Assembly: GCA_030147635.1 (NCBI GenBank)
Contig: JASBUZ010000015.1
Span: 26,528-90,527 of the forward strand
From: Gammaproteobacteria bacterium
GTDB lineage: Bacteria > Pseudomonadota > Gammaproteobacteria > Legionellales > Legionellaceae
DNA: 64,000 bases
Direction of reading: 5' to 3'
This document shows positions 35,916 through 45,208 of this stretch, one piece after another. How positions within the stretch are numbered: position 1 is the stretch's first letter; every line of letters starts with the position of its first letter. The position numbers and the translations under genes were made by a program. The notes under the pieces were generated by a model. That model was not told the DNA's origin. It did not search any database and worked only from the letters and a program-made list of their open reading frames with translations.

Positions 35916-37515
35916 AAGAGACAGACTACAAACCAAACTACTCGCTTTACAAAAAACGTTCATTAAAAGTTTGCCTGCAAAAATTTTAGATATCAAACAG
36001 CAGTGGGAAAAAATTAAGCATCATGAAGCGCAAGGCGAAATAAATCACTTACATCGCTTGCTGCACAATCTAAAAGGCACGACTGCTACTTATGGTCATG
36101 AAGATTTGGCACGTTCATTAGGCACACTCGAAGAAACCATCAAAAGCTTTCAACAGCCCTTTCCAACCCCAAATGAAATCAAAAAAACAGAAGCGCTACT
36201 CAACAACCTAAATCATGAACTCACTGCACTAAACCTACCCCCAAAACCAAGCACACTCTCCACATCGCTCTCCATAGAAAAAAAGCCAAAACTCATTTAC
36301 TTGCTGGATAGTGATAAAACGTTTACGTATTGGATAAGTCAAGAATTAAAACCTTTTCAATATCAAGTCAAATCCTTTGCAAAACTAACCACCCTAGTGG
36401 ATGCTTTTAAACAACATGTACCGTTTGCCTGTATCACAGACATAAGCTTTTTGCGACAGACCGAAGCAAAGCATACCCTACGCCAGCTTCAAAAATCTCA
36501 CCCACATTTGATGCTCATAACAACGCAGCATAGCCATTTTGAAGAGCATCTCGCAGCAATTAGGGCTGGATGTCACTATTATTTCAATAAGTCTTTCTGC
36601 ATTGAAGAGTTGATTGATAAATTTGACCATTATACACAATATGCACAAATAAAATATAAAGTTCTGATCATTGAAGATTCCATGGAGGTTGCAGAATATT
36701 ATTGCACTTTACTGGAAGCATCAGGTATGAATGTTTATATTTTAACCCAACCTAAGGCCATTAATAAAACTCTGATTGAATATGCTCCCGATTTAATTTT
36801 GATGGATATCTATATGCCTGGATGTAATGGTTTAGAATTAACGACCATGATTCGTCAGCAAGAAAAATATACGAGCATACCTATCATTTTTTTATCGGCA
36901 GAAGAAGATAGAAAAAAACAGCTCAAAGCTATGAGCCTCGGTGTAGATGACTTCATTGCAAAATCCACAAAGTCTGAGCTTGTCATACTTGCCATAAAAA
37001 ATTGTGCGGAACGCTACCGCCTATTAACATCTCTCATTAAGAAAGACCAACTAACGGGGGTTTTTAATCACTCCACCATTCAAGAGCGACTTCGTGAAAC
37101 GCTTAAAACAGCTGCTAGGCTTAATATCTCTGTAGCGGTTGCCATGATTGACCTAGATAATTTTAAAAGCATCAATGATCGCTACGGACACATAAAAGGT
37201 GACCAAGTTCTAAAAAACTTGTGTCTTCTACTTCGAAAACACCTTCGTGAAACGGATTTGATTGGGCGCTATGGTGGAGAAGAATTTTTAATTCTATTTC
37301 CCAATACAACGGCACAACAAGCCAAAGACGTTCTTGATAGGATAAGAGAAAAATTCGCACATCTCACCTATTTTCACCAAGATAATCGATTTCATGTCAC
37401 ATTTAGCGCAGGCGTCTCAGAATACCCGCAGATTAAAAATAAAGATAAGCTGATTCAATATGCTGATAAGTTACTTTACGAAGCTAAAAAACTGGGTAAA
37501 AATAAAACATTATAA
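35902..37515 (+). CDS. Hpt-REC-REC-GGDEF diguanylate cyclase
   Basis: A 537-aa soluble protein. The Hpt domain has its acceptor His55 in LLHNLKGTTATYG. A first receiver (about 130-245) keeps Asp180 and Lys230 but lacks the acidic pair at its start, so it looks degenerate. The second receiver (about 252-370) is complete, with Asp302 in LILMDIYMPGCNG and Lys354. The GGDEF domain has GGEEF at 458-462 and an RxxD product-inhibition site (Arg449, Asp452) five residues before it, so it should be an active, feedback-controlled c-di-GMP synthase. An Hpt and receivers in one chain make it the likely endpoint of the phosphorelay encoded by this operon. Confidence 0.93.
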   Translation: MNQSERDRLQTKLLALQKTFIKSLPAKILDIKQQWEKIKHHEAQGEINHLHRLLHNLKGTTATYGHEDLARSLGTLEETIKSFQQPFPTPNEIKKTEALLNNLNHELTALNLPPKPSTLSTSLSIEKKPKLIYLLDSDKTFTYWISQELKPFQYQVKSFAKLTTLVDAFKQHVPFACITDISFLRQTEAKHTLRQLQKSHPHLMLITTQHSHFEEHLAAIRAGCHYYFNKSFCIEELIDKFDHYTQYAQIKYKVLIIEDSMEVAEYYCTLLEASGMNVYILTQPKAINKTLIEYAPDLILMDIYMPGCNGLELTTMIRQQEKYTSIPIIFLSAEEDRKKQLKAMSLGVDDFIAKSTKSELVILAIKNCAERYRLLTSLIKKDQLTGVFNHSTIQERLRETLKTAARLNISVAVAMIDLDNFKSINDRYGHIKGDQVLKNLCLLLRKHLRETDLIGRYGGEEFLILFPNTTAQQAKDVLDRIREKFAHLTYFHQDNRFHVTFSAGVSEYPQIKNKDKLIQYADKLLYEAKKLGKNKTL

Positions 37516-37634
37516 ACGTCCGCTAACTCCCCACGTCCATACTATTATCCCGAGCCGTTATATATTCTATTCATAAACTGCAAACCCTCCCAAATGATCT
37601 AAAATAAAATTAAATAGAACTTATTTTAAGTGCC

Positions 37635-38132
37635 ATGACAAATCATCAAAAAAAGAAAGATCCTATCGAGGCGATAGCGCTTGCTACTACATCAGCATGG
37701 CTGGAATGGCGAATTAAAAGAAGCGATAGTTGGATTAATCGCATCGATAAAGAAATACAGAATATCCAGAAAAAACCCGTACGATTTAATGAGGAGCTGT
37801 TAAGAAAAGCTAAAAAAGAGCTCAATGCGCTCAGCACAGAACAAGGACTCTCTGATGAACAAAGAAAACAAAAAGAAGAAACAATTTGGCAAACCTATGA
37901 GAGCTCAAAAAAATCAGAAAAAGGGAGCATTTTATCACGCATTGGAATAAGCTTTTTAAAGCTGCTCAAGTCCTTCTACCAGGCAGAACGCTCTTCACTT
38001 CAAGAAAAAAAAATAAAAAATGATTTGAAAATGGAAATTTCCGATCATTACGATCAAAAAACTCAAAAACCACAAAGATCAAAATCAAAACAAATAGAAC
38101 AAGAAAAACCAAGCGGACCGAGCCGTAAGTAG
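37635..38132 (+). CDS. Lysine-rich helical protein of unknown function
   Basis: Not recognised. The 165-aa product is highly charged with many Lys, Glu and Gln, and is almost all helix, with likely coiled coils (LLRKAKKELNALSTEQGL, RKQKEETIWQTYESSKKSEK). There is no signal peptide or membrane segment; the C-terminal 35 residues are basic and disordered (QKPQRSKSKQIEQEKPSGPS). It lies 120 bp behind the c-di-GMP operon with its own AT-rich upstream region. It could be an effector or a nucleic-acid-binding protein; the sequence does not decide. Confidence 0.5.
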   Translation: MTNHQKKKDPIEAIALATTSAWLEWRIKRSDSWINRIDKEIQNIQKKPVRFNEELLRKAKKELNALSTEQGLSDEQRKQKEETIWQTYESSKKSEKGSILSRIGISFLKLLKSFYQAERSSLQEKKIKNDLKMEISDHYDQKTQKPQRSKSKQIEQEKPSGPSRK

Positions 38133-38148
38133 GTAGTCATACGCACAA

Positions 38149-38197
38149 AAGCATGGGGTATTCAGCCTGCTTTTACCAGAAAATACCCCATAAGCTT
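38149..38197 (-). terminator. Terminator behind hslU
   Basis: ATGGGGTATT (38153-38162) pairs with AATACCCCAT (38182-38191); the stem extends through AAGC/GCTT with a 2-base bulge. On the minus strand the second arm is followed by GCTTTTG. It lies between the convergent hslU and the lysine-rich gene and may serve both. Confidence 0.65.
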
Positions 38198-38198
38198 C

Positions 38199-39587
38199 TT
38201 ATAAGATATAACGCGCCAAGTCTTCATCTTCGACCAAAGTCCCCAAGTGCTTCTGCACGTAGTCTCTGGTTACTTTGACTTCCTCACCCGGTTTATCGGT
38301 TGCCTCAAACGATACTGTCTCGAGCAGGCGCTCCATGACCGTATACAAACGTCTTGCACCAATATTCTCGGTACGCTCATTCACTTGCCAAGCGACTTCT
38401 GCAATACGCTGAATACCACTCTTATCAAAGCTGAGTGTAACACCTTCAGTTGCCATCAACGCTGAGTACTGCTCGGTGAGAGAAGCATATGGCTCTGTTA
38501 AAATTTGTACGAAGTCTTCTACACTAAGTGCCGTCAACTCCACTCGAATCGGCAAGCGACCTTGCAATTCTGCAATTAAATCAGAGGGTTTTGCCACATG
38601 AAAAGCACCTGAGGCAATAAACAGGATGTGGTCTGTTTTAATCACGCCATATTTGGTAGATACAGCAGAGCCTTCCACCAACGGTAGTAAGTCGCGCTGC
38701 ACCCCTTCGCGAGAAACATCACCGCCACCACTCTGATCGGTACGTTTAGCCACTTTATCAATCTCATCAATAAAGACCAGACCATTTTGCTCAACCGATT
38801 CAATCGCATAGAGCTTAATTTCTTCTTCATTAATGAGCTTGGCTGCTTCCTCTTCACGCAATACTTTCATTGCCTTGTGAATGGGTAATTCTCGACGTTT
38901 CACTTTTTCTGAGCCAATTTGTTGGAACATCGACTGCAATTGATTAGTCATTTCTTCCATCCCTGGGGGTGCCATAATTTCAACACCGACTGGAGAGGAT
39001 GCTACATCGATTTCTATTAGCTGCTCATCTAATGCACCTTCCCGTAATTGCTTACGGAATTTTTGCCTGGCAGCAGAGTCACGCCGTGCCTCTCCTTCAG
39101 TTGGAGGCAACAGACAGTCTAGTACGCGCTCTTCAGCTGCATCTTCTGCTTGTTGCTCTACTTTCTTAATGGCTTTTTCACGGGCAAGCTTAAAGCCTAT
39201 ATCAGCCAAGTCTCGAATAATCGACTCGACATCACGACCTACATAACCCACTTCGGTAAATTTAGTGGCTTCAACCTTAATAAATGGCGCATCAGCAAGA
39301 CGTGCGAGTCGTCTTGCAATCTCAGTTTTACCAACCCCTGTCGGCCCAATCATTAAGATATTTTTCGGCATAATCTCAGCACGAAAACTCTCGTCTTCGA
39401 TTTGCATGCGACGCCAACGATTACGCAGCGCAATTGCAACCGCACGCTTGGCATCATCTTGCCCGATGATGTAGCGATCTAATTCTTCAACAATTTCTCG
39501 TGGTGTCATATTGGCACGAGAGGTGATTACAGGCTCTGAAATGACTTTCACCTCAGGCGTTTCAACAGTTGCAGCAGTACTAGCCAT
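38199..39587 (-). CDS. hslU: ATP-dependent protease ATPase subunit HslU
   Basis: AAA+ unfoldase that feeds substrates to HslV in the cytoplasm. It is 462 aa; the first 20 residues ([17 protein letters not shown]) are an extension not found in E. coli HslU, which starts at the equivalent of [17 protein letters not shown]. Walker A is [13 protein letters not shown], Walker B FIDEIDKV; the intermediate domain sits between. The C-terminal LARYIL, which inserts into HslV, is complete. It overlaps hslV by 8 bp. Confidence 0.97.
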   Translation of the reverse strand: MASTAATVETPEVKVISEPVITSRANMTPREIVEELDRYIIGQDDAKRAVAIALRNRWRRMQIEDESFRAEIMPKNILMIGPTGVGKTEIARRLARLADAPFIKVEATKFTEVGYVGRDVESIIRDLADIGFKLAREKAIKKVEQQAEDAAEERVLDCLLPPTEGEARRDSAARQKFRKQLREGALDEQLIEIDVASSPVGVEIMAPPGMEEMTNQLQSMFQQIGSEKVKRRELPIHKAMKVLREEEAAKLINEEEIKLYAIESVEQNGLVFIDEIDKVAKRTDQSGGGDVSREGVQRDLLPLVEGSAVSTKYGVIKTDHILFIASGAFHVAKPSDLIAELQGRLPIRVELTALSVEDFVQILTEPYASLTEQYSALMATEGVTLSFDKSGIQRIAEVAWQVNERTENIGARRLYTVMERLLETVSFEATDKPGEEVKVTRDYVQKHLGTLVEDEDLARYIL

Positions 39588-40131
39588 GGTTCACATCCAA
39601 TTTTTCAATAGTCAAATTCTGATTAGTATATACACACATATCAGCGGCAATATTTAAGCCCTTCTCAACAATTTTCAGGGGGGAAAGCTTTGTGTTTTCC
39701 ATCAGTGCACGTGCCGCGGCTTGTGCCAATGGACCACCTGAACCAATGGCCATCAGGCCGCCCGTTTCGGGCTCAATCACATCACCATTACCGGTGATAA
39801 TTAAAGAAGCTTTCACATCGGCAACGACAAGAAGCGCTTCCAGGCGACGTAACATTTTGTCAGTTCGCCAATCTTTCGCAAGCTCAACCGCAGCCCGCAC
39901 CAAGTGCCCTTGATGCATTTCAAGCTTACGCTCAAAGCGCTCAAACAAGGTAAATGCATCAGCAGTTCCACCAGCAAAACCTGCCAGTACCTTATCTTGA
40001 TACAAGCGTCGCACTTTGCGCGCGTTGCCTTTCATAACAGTACTTCCTTGTGTGACCTGGCCATCACCTCCTATGACCACCTGCTTATCGTCTCGTACAG
40101 ACAATATGGTTGTTCCGCGAAATTGGTCCAA
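39580..40131 (-). CDS. hslV: ATP-dependent protease peptidase subunit HslV
   Basis: N-terminal-threonine peptidase that forms the double-hexamer core of HslUV. The start is set at TTG 40131, preceded by GGGAG at 5 bp; this gives [15 protein letters not shown], the normal HslV propeptide with cleavage before Thr7. An upstream ATG at 40161 would add 10 residues and lies only 6 bp from the -10 of the promoter. [20 protein letters not shown] and [15 protein letters not shown] are family signatures. The mature chain would be 177 aa. hslU follows with an 8-bp overlap. Confidence 0.93.
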   Translation of the reverse strand: MDQFRGTTILSVRDDKQVVIGGDGQVTQGSTVMKGNARKVRRLYQDKVLAGFAGGTADAFTLFERFERKLEMHQGHLVRAAVELAKDWRTDKMLRRLEALLVVADVKASLIITGNGDVIEPETGGLMAIGSGGPLAQAAARALMENTKLSPLKIVEKGLNIAADMCVYTNQNLTIEKLDVNHG

Positions 40132-40166
40132 ACTAACTCCCAGTTTAAAATTAAACAACAACGATC

Positions 40167-40193
40167 AGATGGGGATAATTTTTAAAAAATCAA
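40167..40193 (-). promoter_or_regulatory. Heat-shock (sigma-32) promoter of hslVU
   Basis: On the minus strand: TTGATT (40193-40188), 13-bp spacer, CCCCATCT (40174-40167). The -10 is a perfect match to CCCCATNT. It lies 36 bp before the TTG start of hslV, and hslVU is a classic heat-shock operon. Confidence 0.75.
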
Positions 40194-40196
40194 TCC

Positions 40197-40628
40197 CTAT
40201 ACTGCCTTATCAGAACAATGACTACAAACTCCCTGAAGTTCAATGGGGGTTGGGTGTAATTGAAACGCGTCTAAATGCGCAAGGCTAGTTGCTGCATCTC
40301 GAACTACTCGACCATGTACTTCACGCACCGTGTGACATAACGAACAAACCATCAATACTTCTGAGCATCCTGATGCTTCAGCACATAAGACGTATGATTG
40401 AATCGAGTCAATTTTATGTGTAATACCTGAGGACATAAAAAAACTTAAGGTACGATAAATTGTTGCCGCCGTTAAGTTAGGCTGATTCTCTTTTAATTGC
40501 TCCAAAATATCATACGCTTTGAGCGGTTTGTCTGCTTGCCACAACACATGCAGTACCGCTTTTCTAAGAGAGGTCAGAGTAAAAGATAAGCTTTTGCAAT
40601 AATCTAAAAACTCCAAAGCATAATGCAC
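40197..40628 (-). CDS. zur: Fur-family zinc regulator (Zur-like)
   Basis: Metal-responsive repressor, 143 aa from the GTG at 40628. That start has AAGGGG at 7 bp, located in the last codons of deoB; the longer frame from 40676 lies inside deoB. The winged helix is LTSLRKAVLHVLWQADKPLK through NLTAATIYRTLSFFMSSG. Two CxxC pairs (CSLC and CSHC) form the structural zinc site. SSGITHKIDSIQSYVLC fits Zur better than Fur, whose HHDH motif is absent. No zinc-uptake genes are adjacent. It is the last gene of the MFS-deoB-zur unit. Confidence 0.85.
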   Translation of the reverse strand: MHYALEFLDYCKSLSFTLTSLRKAVLHVLWQADKPLKAYDILEQLKENQPNLTAATIYRTLSFFMSSGITHKIDSIQSYVLCAEASGCSEVLMVCSLCHTVREVHGRVVRDAATSLAHLDAFQLHPTPIELQGVCSHCSDKAV

Positions 40629-40632
40629 CGAC

Positions 40633-41841
40633 CTACCCCTTATCACCCAAAAAAGAAGTGCCTTCAATATCGGCATCGAGTGCTAAATGCTCGGCTAAGG
40701 TCTGCCCCATATCCGCAAAACTTTCACGTCGGCCAATTGAGCGCCCCTGAATATTTGGGCCAAATAAAATAGCTGGTACATGCTCTCGGGTATGATCGCT
40801 CCCGGGAAACGTGGGATCACAACCATGATCGGCTGATATCAATACACAGTCTTCAGGCTTTAAAAGGGCTTCTAGCTCTGGCATACGCGCATCAAAGGCT
40901 TCTAATGCTTCGGCATATCCGGCAACATCTCTTCTGTGGCCATAAGATGAATCAAAATCAACAAAGTTAGTAAAGATTAAGCTACCAGGCGGTGCAGTTT
41001 CCATCGCTTTAAGGGTTACATCGAACAAGGCCATATTGCCATCGGCTTTAATCACTTGAGTGGGGCCTGAGTGAGCAAAAATATCGGCTGTTTTACCAAT
41101 AGCAATCACCTCTCGCCCTGCTTCTTTCAAATAATCTAACAGCGTTTTCTTAGGCGGAGGTGTTGAGTAGTCCCGTCGGTTACTGGTTCTGTTAAAACTG
41201 CCTGGCGTACCCACAAAGGGGCGCGCTATTACTCGCCCAACATGGTATTCATCTACAAGTTCTCGTGCAACTTCACAAATCTCATATAAGCGCTCCAGGC
41301 CAAATGCCTCTTCGTGCGCTGCAATCTGGAAAACGCTATCCGCTGAAGTGTATACAATGGGCTTTAAAGTTTTTAAATGCGCTTCGCCAAGACGCTCAAT
41401 AATTTCAGTGCCTGAAGCATGTACTTCGCCCAAAACCCCTGGTATTTGAGCACGCTCAATAAATGCTTCTATCAGCTTAGCTGGAAAACAAGGCTTGGTT
41501 TCAGGGAAATATCCCCATTCAAATCGCACCGGAACACCCGCAAGCTCCCAATGGCCACTGGGCGTATCTTTGCCTAAGCTCTGCTCGACGGCATAGCCAT
41601 ACAGACTTTTAGGAGCAGACACACCTTGCAAATCAATCAAAGACTCCCCTGAACTTAACTGGGCTGCATGATAAAACCCAAGACGGGTTAAATTTGGAAG
41701 GTCTAGAGGTCGTCCAAAAGCGCTGACGATATGCCCGAAAGTATTCGCGCCTTCGTCACCGTACTGAGGCGCATCCAAACTCGCCCCAATCCCGAGCGAG
41801 TCCATCAATAAAACACAAGCACGGGTCGATAGTTTGGACAT
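40633..41841 (-). CDS. deoB: Phosphopentomutase
   Basis: Manganese enzyme that interconverts (deoxy)ribose 1- and 5-phosphates in nucleoside breakdown and reuse. The 402-aa protein has the alkaline-phosphatase-fold signatures LMDSLGIGASLDAPQYGDEG, GKDTPSGHWELAG, NFVDFDSSYGHRRD and the metal site SADHGCDPTFPGSDHTRE. It follows the MFS gene by 1 bp, so the transporter is likely linked to nucleoside or pentose use. zur starts 5 bp past its stop. Confidence 0.96.
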   Translation of the reverse strand: MSKLSTRACVLLMDSLGIGASLDAPQYGDEGANTFGHIVSAFGRPLDLPNLTRLGFYHAAQLSSGESLIDLQGVSAPKSLYGYAVEQSLGKDTPSGHWELAGVPVRFEWGYFPETKPCFPAKLIEAFIERAQIPGVLGEVHASGTEIIERLGEAHLKTLKPIVYTSADSVFQIAAHEEAFGLERLYEICEVARELVDEYHVGRVIARPFVGTPGSFNRTSNRRDYSTPPPKKTLLDYLKEAGREVIAIGKTADIFAHSGPTQVIKADGNMALFDVTLKAMETAPPGSLIFTNFVDFDSSYGHRRDVAGYAEALEAFDARMPELEALLKPEDCVLISADHGCDPTFPGSDHTREHVPAILFGPNIQGRSIGRRESFADMGQTLAEHLALDADIEGTSFLGDKG

Positions 41842-41842
41842 A

Positions 41843-43108
41843 TTAGCCCTCTATGTGTTGTGGCTTAGCAAAAGTCTCTTTTAAGAAAAAGACCAGCACA
41901 AAAGAAATCAAAAAAGCTGCCGGCAAAATTAAAGCTGCCGTTTGATAAGCATCAATCGAATAAACTGGTGTACCGTCTATCATCTGCGCATCCCCACTTC
42001 GCATAAGGATAGAGCTGAATAGGTTTTGATACACAGTGTAACCACCCTGCGTCAAAATAGAAACCACACTCATCAAGGTTGCTATCATGACGGGAACTGC
42101 ACTTTCAGCAACCAAAGCATAACTAATCACTTGCGCCATGCTGGTAAGCCCCAGCAAGAAAAATAAACAGTTCATCATATTCAATGAAACATCGGCATAT
42201 AAAATGCCAAGCACAATGCCAAGAGACACTAAAGCGCCAAGTTTCATGGGCAGTAAACGACGACCCAATTTATCAGAAAAAAATCCAACCAATGGCCCAC
42301 CGAGCATCGCTCCTAAAAACAACATGCCATTTACCATGGATGCTTCAGGCTGCGAGACATTTAAGCGTTGCATCACATACAACTTACCCATTGCAGCGCC
42401 CAAGACAGCAATCGGTAAGTTCATAAGACTTGTATAAAGCCCTGATAAGAGCGGCTGAGTCCTCATGCATCCTTTCCAAAGCTCATTCATAGGCAGTGTT
42501 GCGTGTTGTGGCTCTTCGTAACCTTCTGGTTTGTCTTGAATCAGCCACATCATGATGAGCATCATGAAAAGACCAAGCCATGCAACATCAAGCACCGCCC
42601 CGCGCCAGCCAAGATGCAAGACCAGCTGAGTTAGTGGATATTGAGCCACTAAGCCACCTGTCATCGCCATCGTCACAATCACACCGGTCACCATCGCCAT
42701 CTGCCTTGGTGAAAACCAACGCGTTGCCAACCGAACCGGACCTAAAAAACAAAAAGCACTGGTAACGCCTGAGATAAAACGACAGAACAAAGCAAGCGAA
42801 TAGTTCGTTGTATAGGCCAGTACGAACGTGCTCAGCATGCAACAAAGCATAGACAACACAAGCGTTTTTTTAATAGAAAATCTGTCGAGCAAAAGCCCTG
42901 CCGCCAACAAAAATACGACGTTTGCTAAGTAGTAAACACTGGATAGATACATCAGCCTGTTTGCCTCAATGCCAAAGTCACGCATCACGTGATCGGCAAT
43001 GGAGGCAAACATGTTGCCTTGGATAAATTGGTAGAAGAAAAACAATGATGCAGAAAGGCAGACAAGCCAGGGTTGCATGACTCTGCTAATACGACTGTTT
43101 TTACTCAC
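41843..43108 (-). CDS. Pht-like MFS transporter, possible nucleoside carrier
   Basis: Twelve-segment MFS permease, 421 aa from the GTG at 43108 (TGAGG at 6 bp upstream); an in-frame TTG at 43162 would give 439 aa. Motif A is LLLDRFSIKKTLV and its second-half copy FFSDKLGRRLLPM. The opening WLVCLSASLFFFYQFIQGNM with its aromatic residues and the overall length resemble the Legionella phagosomal transporters (PhtA-J), which import amino acids or nucleosides. The tight linkage to deoB (1 bp) favours a nucleoside substrate; this is inference. Confidence 0.78.
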   Translation of the reverse strand: MSKNSRISRVMQPWLVCLSASLFFFYQFIQGNMFASIADHVMRDFGIEANRLMYLSSVYYLANVVFLLAAGLLLDRFSIKKTLVLSMLCCMLSTFVLAYTTNYSLALFCRFISGVTSAFCFLGPVRLATRWFSPRQMAMVTGVIVTMAMTGGLVAQYPLTQLVLHLGWRGAVLDVAWLGLFMMLIMMWLIQDKPEGYEEPQHATLPMNELWKGCMRTQPLLSGLYTSLMNLPIAVLGAAMGKLYVMQRLNVSQPEASMVNGMLFLGAMLGGPLVGFFSDKLGRRLLPMKLGALVSLGIVLGILYADVSLNMMNCLFFLLGLTSMAQVISYALVAESAVPVMIATLMSVVSILTQGGYTVYQNLFSSILMRSGDAQMIDGTPVYSIDAYQTAALILPAAFLISFVLVFFLKETFAKPQHIEG

Positions 43109-43246
43109 CCAAAACCTCAGACTCTTCGTGTTCAAGTAGCTGCTCCCTGTTCCTAGACGCAAAGCTCTAAAAAAGAGAGGGGTATTCTACCAGAGATAGT
43201 GAGAAATTAATACGGATCTCAACCTATAAGTAGTTGAACACAACAA

Positions 43247-43275
43247 TTGACAAGTTTCCTGACTTTAGGCATTAT
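43247..43275 (+). promoter_or_regulatory. Promoter of rpsT
   Basis: Perfect -35 TTGACA (43247-43252), 17-bp spacer, CATTAT (43270-43275), 37 bp before the GTG start. TTATAC (43272-43277) is an alternative -10. Confidence 0.65.
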
Positions 43276-43312
43276 ACGCGTCTTTGATTTTTTGAGTTTC
43301 TGGAGAAACAAC

Positions 43313-43579
43313 GTGGCAAATATTAAGTCAGCTATCAAACGTGCAAAGCAAAACACCAAGCGTCGCGCGCACAATGCGAGTGCTCGCTCTATGTACCGCA
43401 CCTATGTGAAGAACGTTTTAAAGGCCGTTCAAGCCGGTAATCCTGAAGCTGCACGTGAAGCTTATAGCAAAGCACAGCCCGTTATCGATAAAGCAATGGC
43501 TAAAGGCTTAATCCATAAGAATAAAGCAGCTCGTGTAAAAAGCAGATTAAGTGCTAAAATTAAAGCATTAGCAGCATAA
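43313..43579 (+). CDS. rpsT: 30S ribosomal protein S20
   Basis: Primary 16S rRNA-binding protein of the small subunit. The GTG at 43313 behind TGGAG gives [20 protein letters not shown], 88 aa, matching the family length of 87. [20 protein letters not shown] at the C-terminus is typical. The non-ATG start is common for S20 and tied to its feedback control in E. coli. Own promoter upstream and a hairpin downstream. Confidence 0.97.
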   Translation: MANIKSAIKRAKQNTKRRAHNASARSMYRTYVKNVLKAVQAGNPEAAREAYSKAQPVIDKAMAKGLIHKNKAARVKSRLSAKIKALAA

Positions 43580-43592
43580 ACTTTCGCCGAAT

Positions 43593-43611
43593 TCGAGGGG
43601 GTTCCCCTCGA
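43593..43611 (+). terminator. Hairpin behind rpsT, possible terminator
   Basis: CGAGGGG (43594-43600) and CCCCTCG (43604-43610) with a 3-base loop and one further T-A pair. There is no T-run after it, so it may be a Rho-type or RNA-stabilising end instead. Confidence 0.4.
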
Positions 43612-43639
43612 GCACAAACGGTGAAGAGCTCAGGTCTTT

Positions 43640-45208
43640 ATGAAATTTATAAGAAAAGCTTTACTCATCGTTTTACTACTCTTTGTTACAACCATAACAG
43701 CCCTCTGGGCTGTTACTTTCTTTGTGCAGCCTGACAGCATCAGGTTACTCGCGAAAAAACAACTCAGTACCCTCACCCACCAGGACAGTGCAATTGATGG
43801 TAGAATCAATTGGCGTATTTTCCCAAGATTTGGCTTACACGTTACAAAAGTACGTATCGGCAGTGTTGAAAAAACCAATGAAGACTACGCACTACAAGTA
43901 GAAAACTTACTTTTTCACGTCAAAATCATCCCGATTTTCCATGGAAAGTTAGTGTTTGATAAGCTCATCCTGGATGGCTTTACCTTGCGCATTAACCGCG
44001 ATGGCAACAAAGTGACACCGCCACCAAAGCCCGAAAAGAAGAAAGCCACAAAATCTAAAATTTTCATCCCAACTCGTATTGCACTCAAGTCGCTTTTACT
44101 CACCAACGGAAAAATTATTTTTTCTAACAAGGGCGAACAGGTGCTTTTGAATCAAGTTCGGCTTGAAGCAAAACTACCTGAAGATCACCGAGAACAATTT
44201 CCAATTCAACTCAAAGCAACACTTGAAAACCCTACAGGCCAATTTAACTTGCAAGGCACCCTAAGCTATAAAGGCTTAATTAAGCTACCGCCACTAGATA
44301 CTGAAAGCACACAGCTGGAAAATATAGAGCTTGATGGACAAACGACCCTACAAAACTTCCATGCCGGTGAATATAACATCACTTCAGCCAACGCGCATGT
44401 TTTCTACCGCCAAGGCAAATTGGAATTAAACCCACTCACTCTCTCACTCTACAATGGTGAGTCTGTCGGGAAACTGGCGTATCAATTCGATACACATGAA
44501 CTAAAGCTCAGTCAAACTGGTACCGGCTTAAATGCTGAGCCAGTCTTTAAGCACGTTTTAGACGTACGTCCCTCGCGTTTAAGTGGAACGCTCGATTTTT
44601 CACTCCATGCCAATGCAAAACTCAGTCTCCCTGAGTGGCGCCGAAAAATGGAAGTGACAGGAAGCTTTACCGTACGCAATGGCGCACTGGCATACATTAA
44701 TATTCCAGCCATTACCAAAGAAGCAACCAAAACTATTCATAATATCGCTACCGAAAATCTCGAGCTTATTCAACAAAGCCTAGATAATTTGAAGCCTTGG
44801 AACTTAAATAGCTACTCGGGCGACACCCCTTTTCAATTGGCAAACTTTCAATATCACGCTAAGGGAGATGGTACACTCGACTACAGTTTGTTGCTTGAAA
44901 CTAAAAAGCTAAACCTGAAAGGGCATGGCACACTCAATCTAGAAACAGATGCCATTCAAGCACACGTCACAGCCCACATCACTACGAAAGATAAAACCAT
45001 GAAGGCTGTGCAAGCCTTTCTTGGCAATAGCTTCCCACTGCGTGTAACCGGTACGCTACAAAACCCCGTACTAAGCGCTGATAAACGACTGATTCGACAT
45101 ATGATTTCAAATAATGTACTGCCTAAGGCGCTCGTTAAACCCCTTAAAAAATTAAAAAAACATATTAAAAAGTTTAAGTATGCCCCAACCCAAACAACCA
45201 CAGAGTAA
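43640..45208 (+). CDS. AsmA-family protein
   Basis: Envelope protein with one N-terminal membrane anchor (ALLIVLLLFVTTITALWAVTFFV) and a large periplasmic beta-rich part; 522 aa. The opening after the anchor (LSTLTHQDSAIDGRINWRIF) and the repeated GTLDFSLHANAKLSLPEWR and LRVTGTLQNPVLSA strands are family features. AsmA relatives are thought to carry phospholipids between membranes or to affect outer-membrane assembly. The C-terminus is lysine-rich (LKKLKKHIKKFK). It overlaps mutY by 29 bp, so the two are co-translated. Confidence 0.85.
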   Translation: MKFIRKALLIVLLLFVTTITALWAVTFFVQPDSIRLLAKKQLSTLTHQDSAIDGRINWRIFPRFGLHVTKVRIGSVEKTNEDYALQVENLLFHVKIIPIFHGKLVFDKLILDGFTLRINRDGNKVTPPPKPEKKKATKSKIFIPTRIALKSLLLTNGKIIFSNKGEQVLLNQVRLEAKLPEDHREQFPIQLKATLENPTGQFNLQGTLSYKGLIKLPPLDTESTQLENIELDGQTTLQNFHAGEYNITSANAHVFYRQGKLELNPLTLSLYNGESVGKLAYQFDTHELKLSQTGTGLNAEPVFKHVLDVRPSRLSGTLDFSLHANAKLSLPEWRRKMEVTGSFTVRNGALAYINIPAITKEATKTIHNIATENLELIQQSLDNLKPWNLNSYSGDTPFQLANFQYHAKGDGTLDYSLLLETKKLNLKGHGTLNLETDAIQAHVTAHITTKDKTMKAVQAFLGNSFPLRVTGTLQNPVLSADKRLIRHMISNNVLPKALVKPLKKLKKHIKKFKYAPTQTTTE

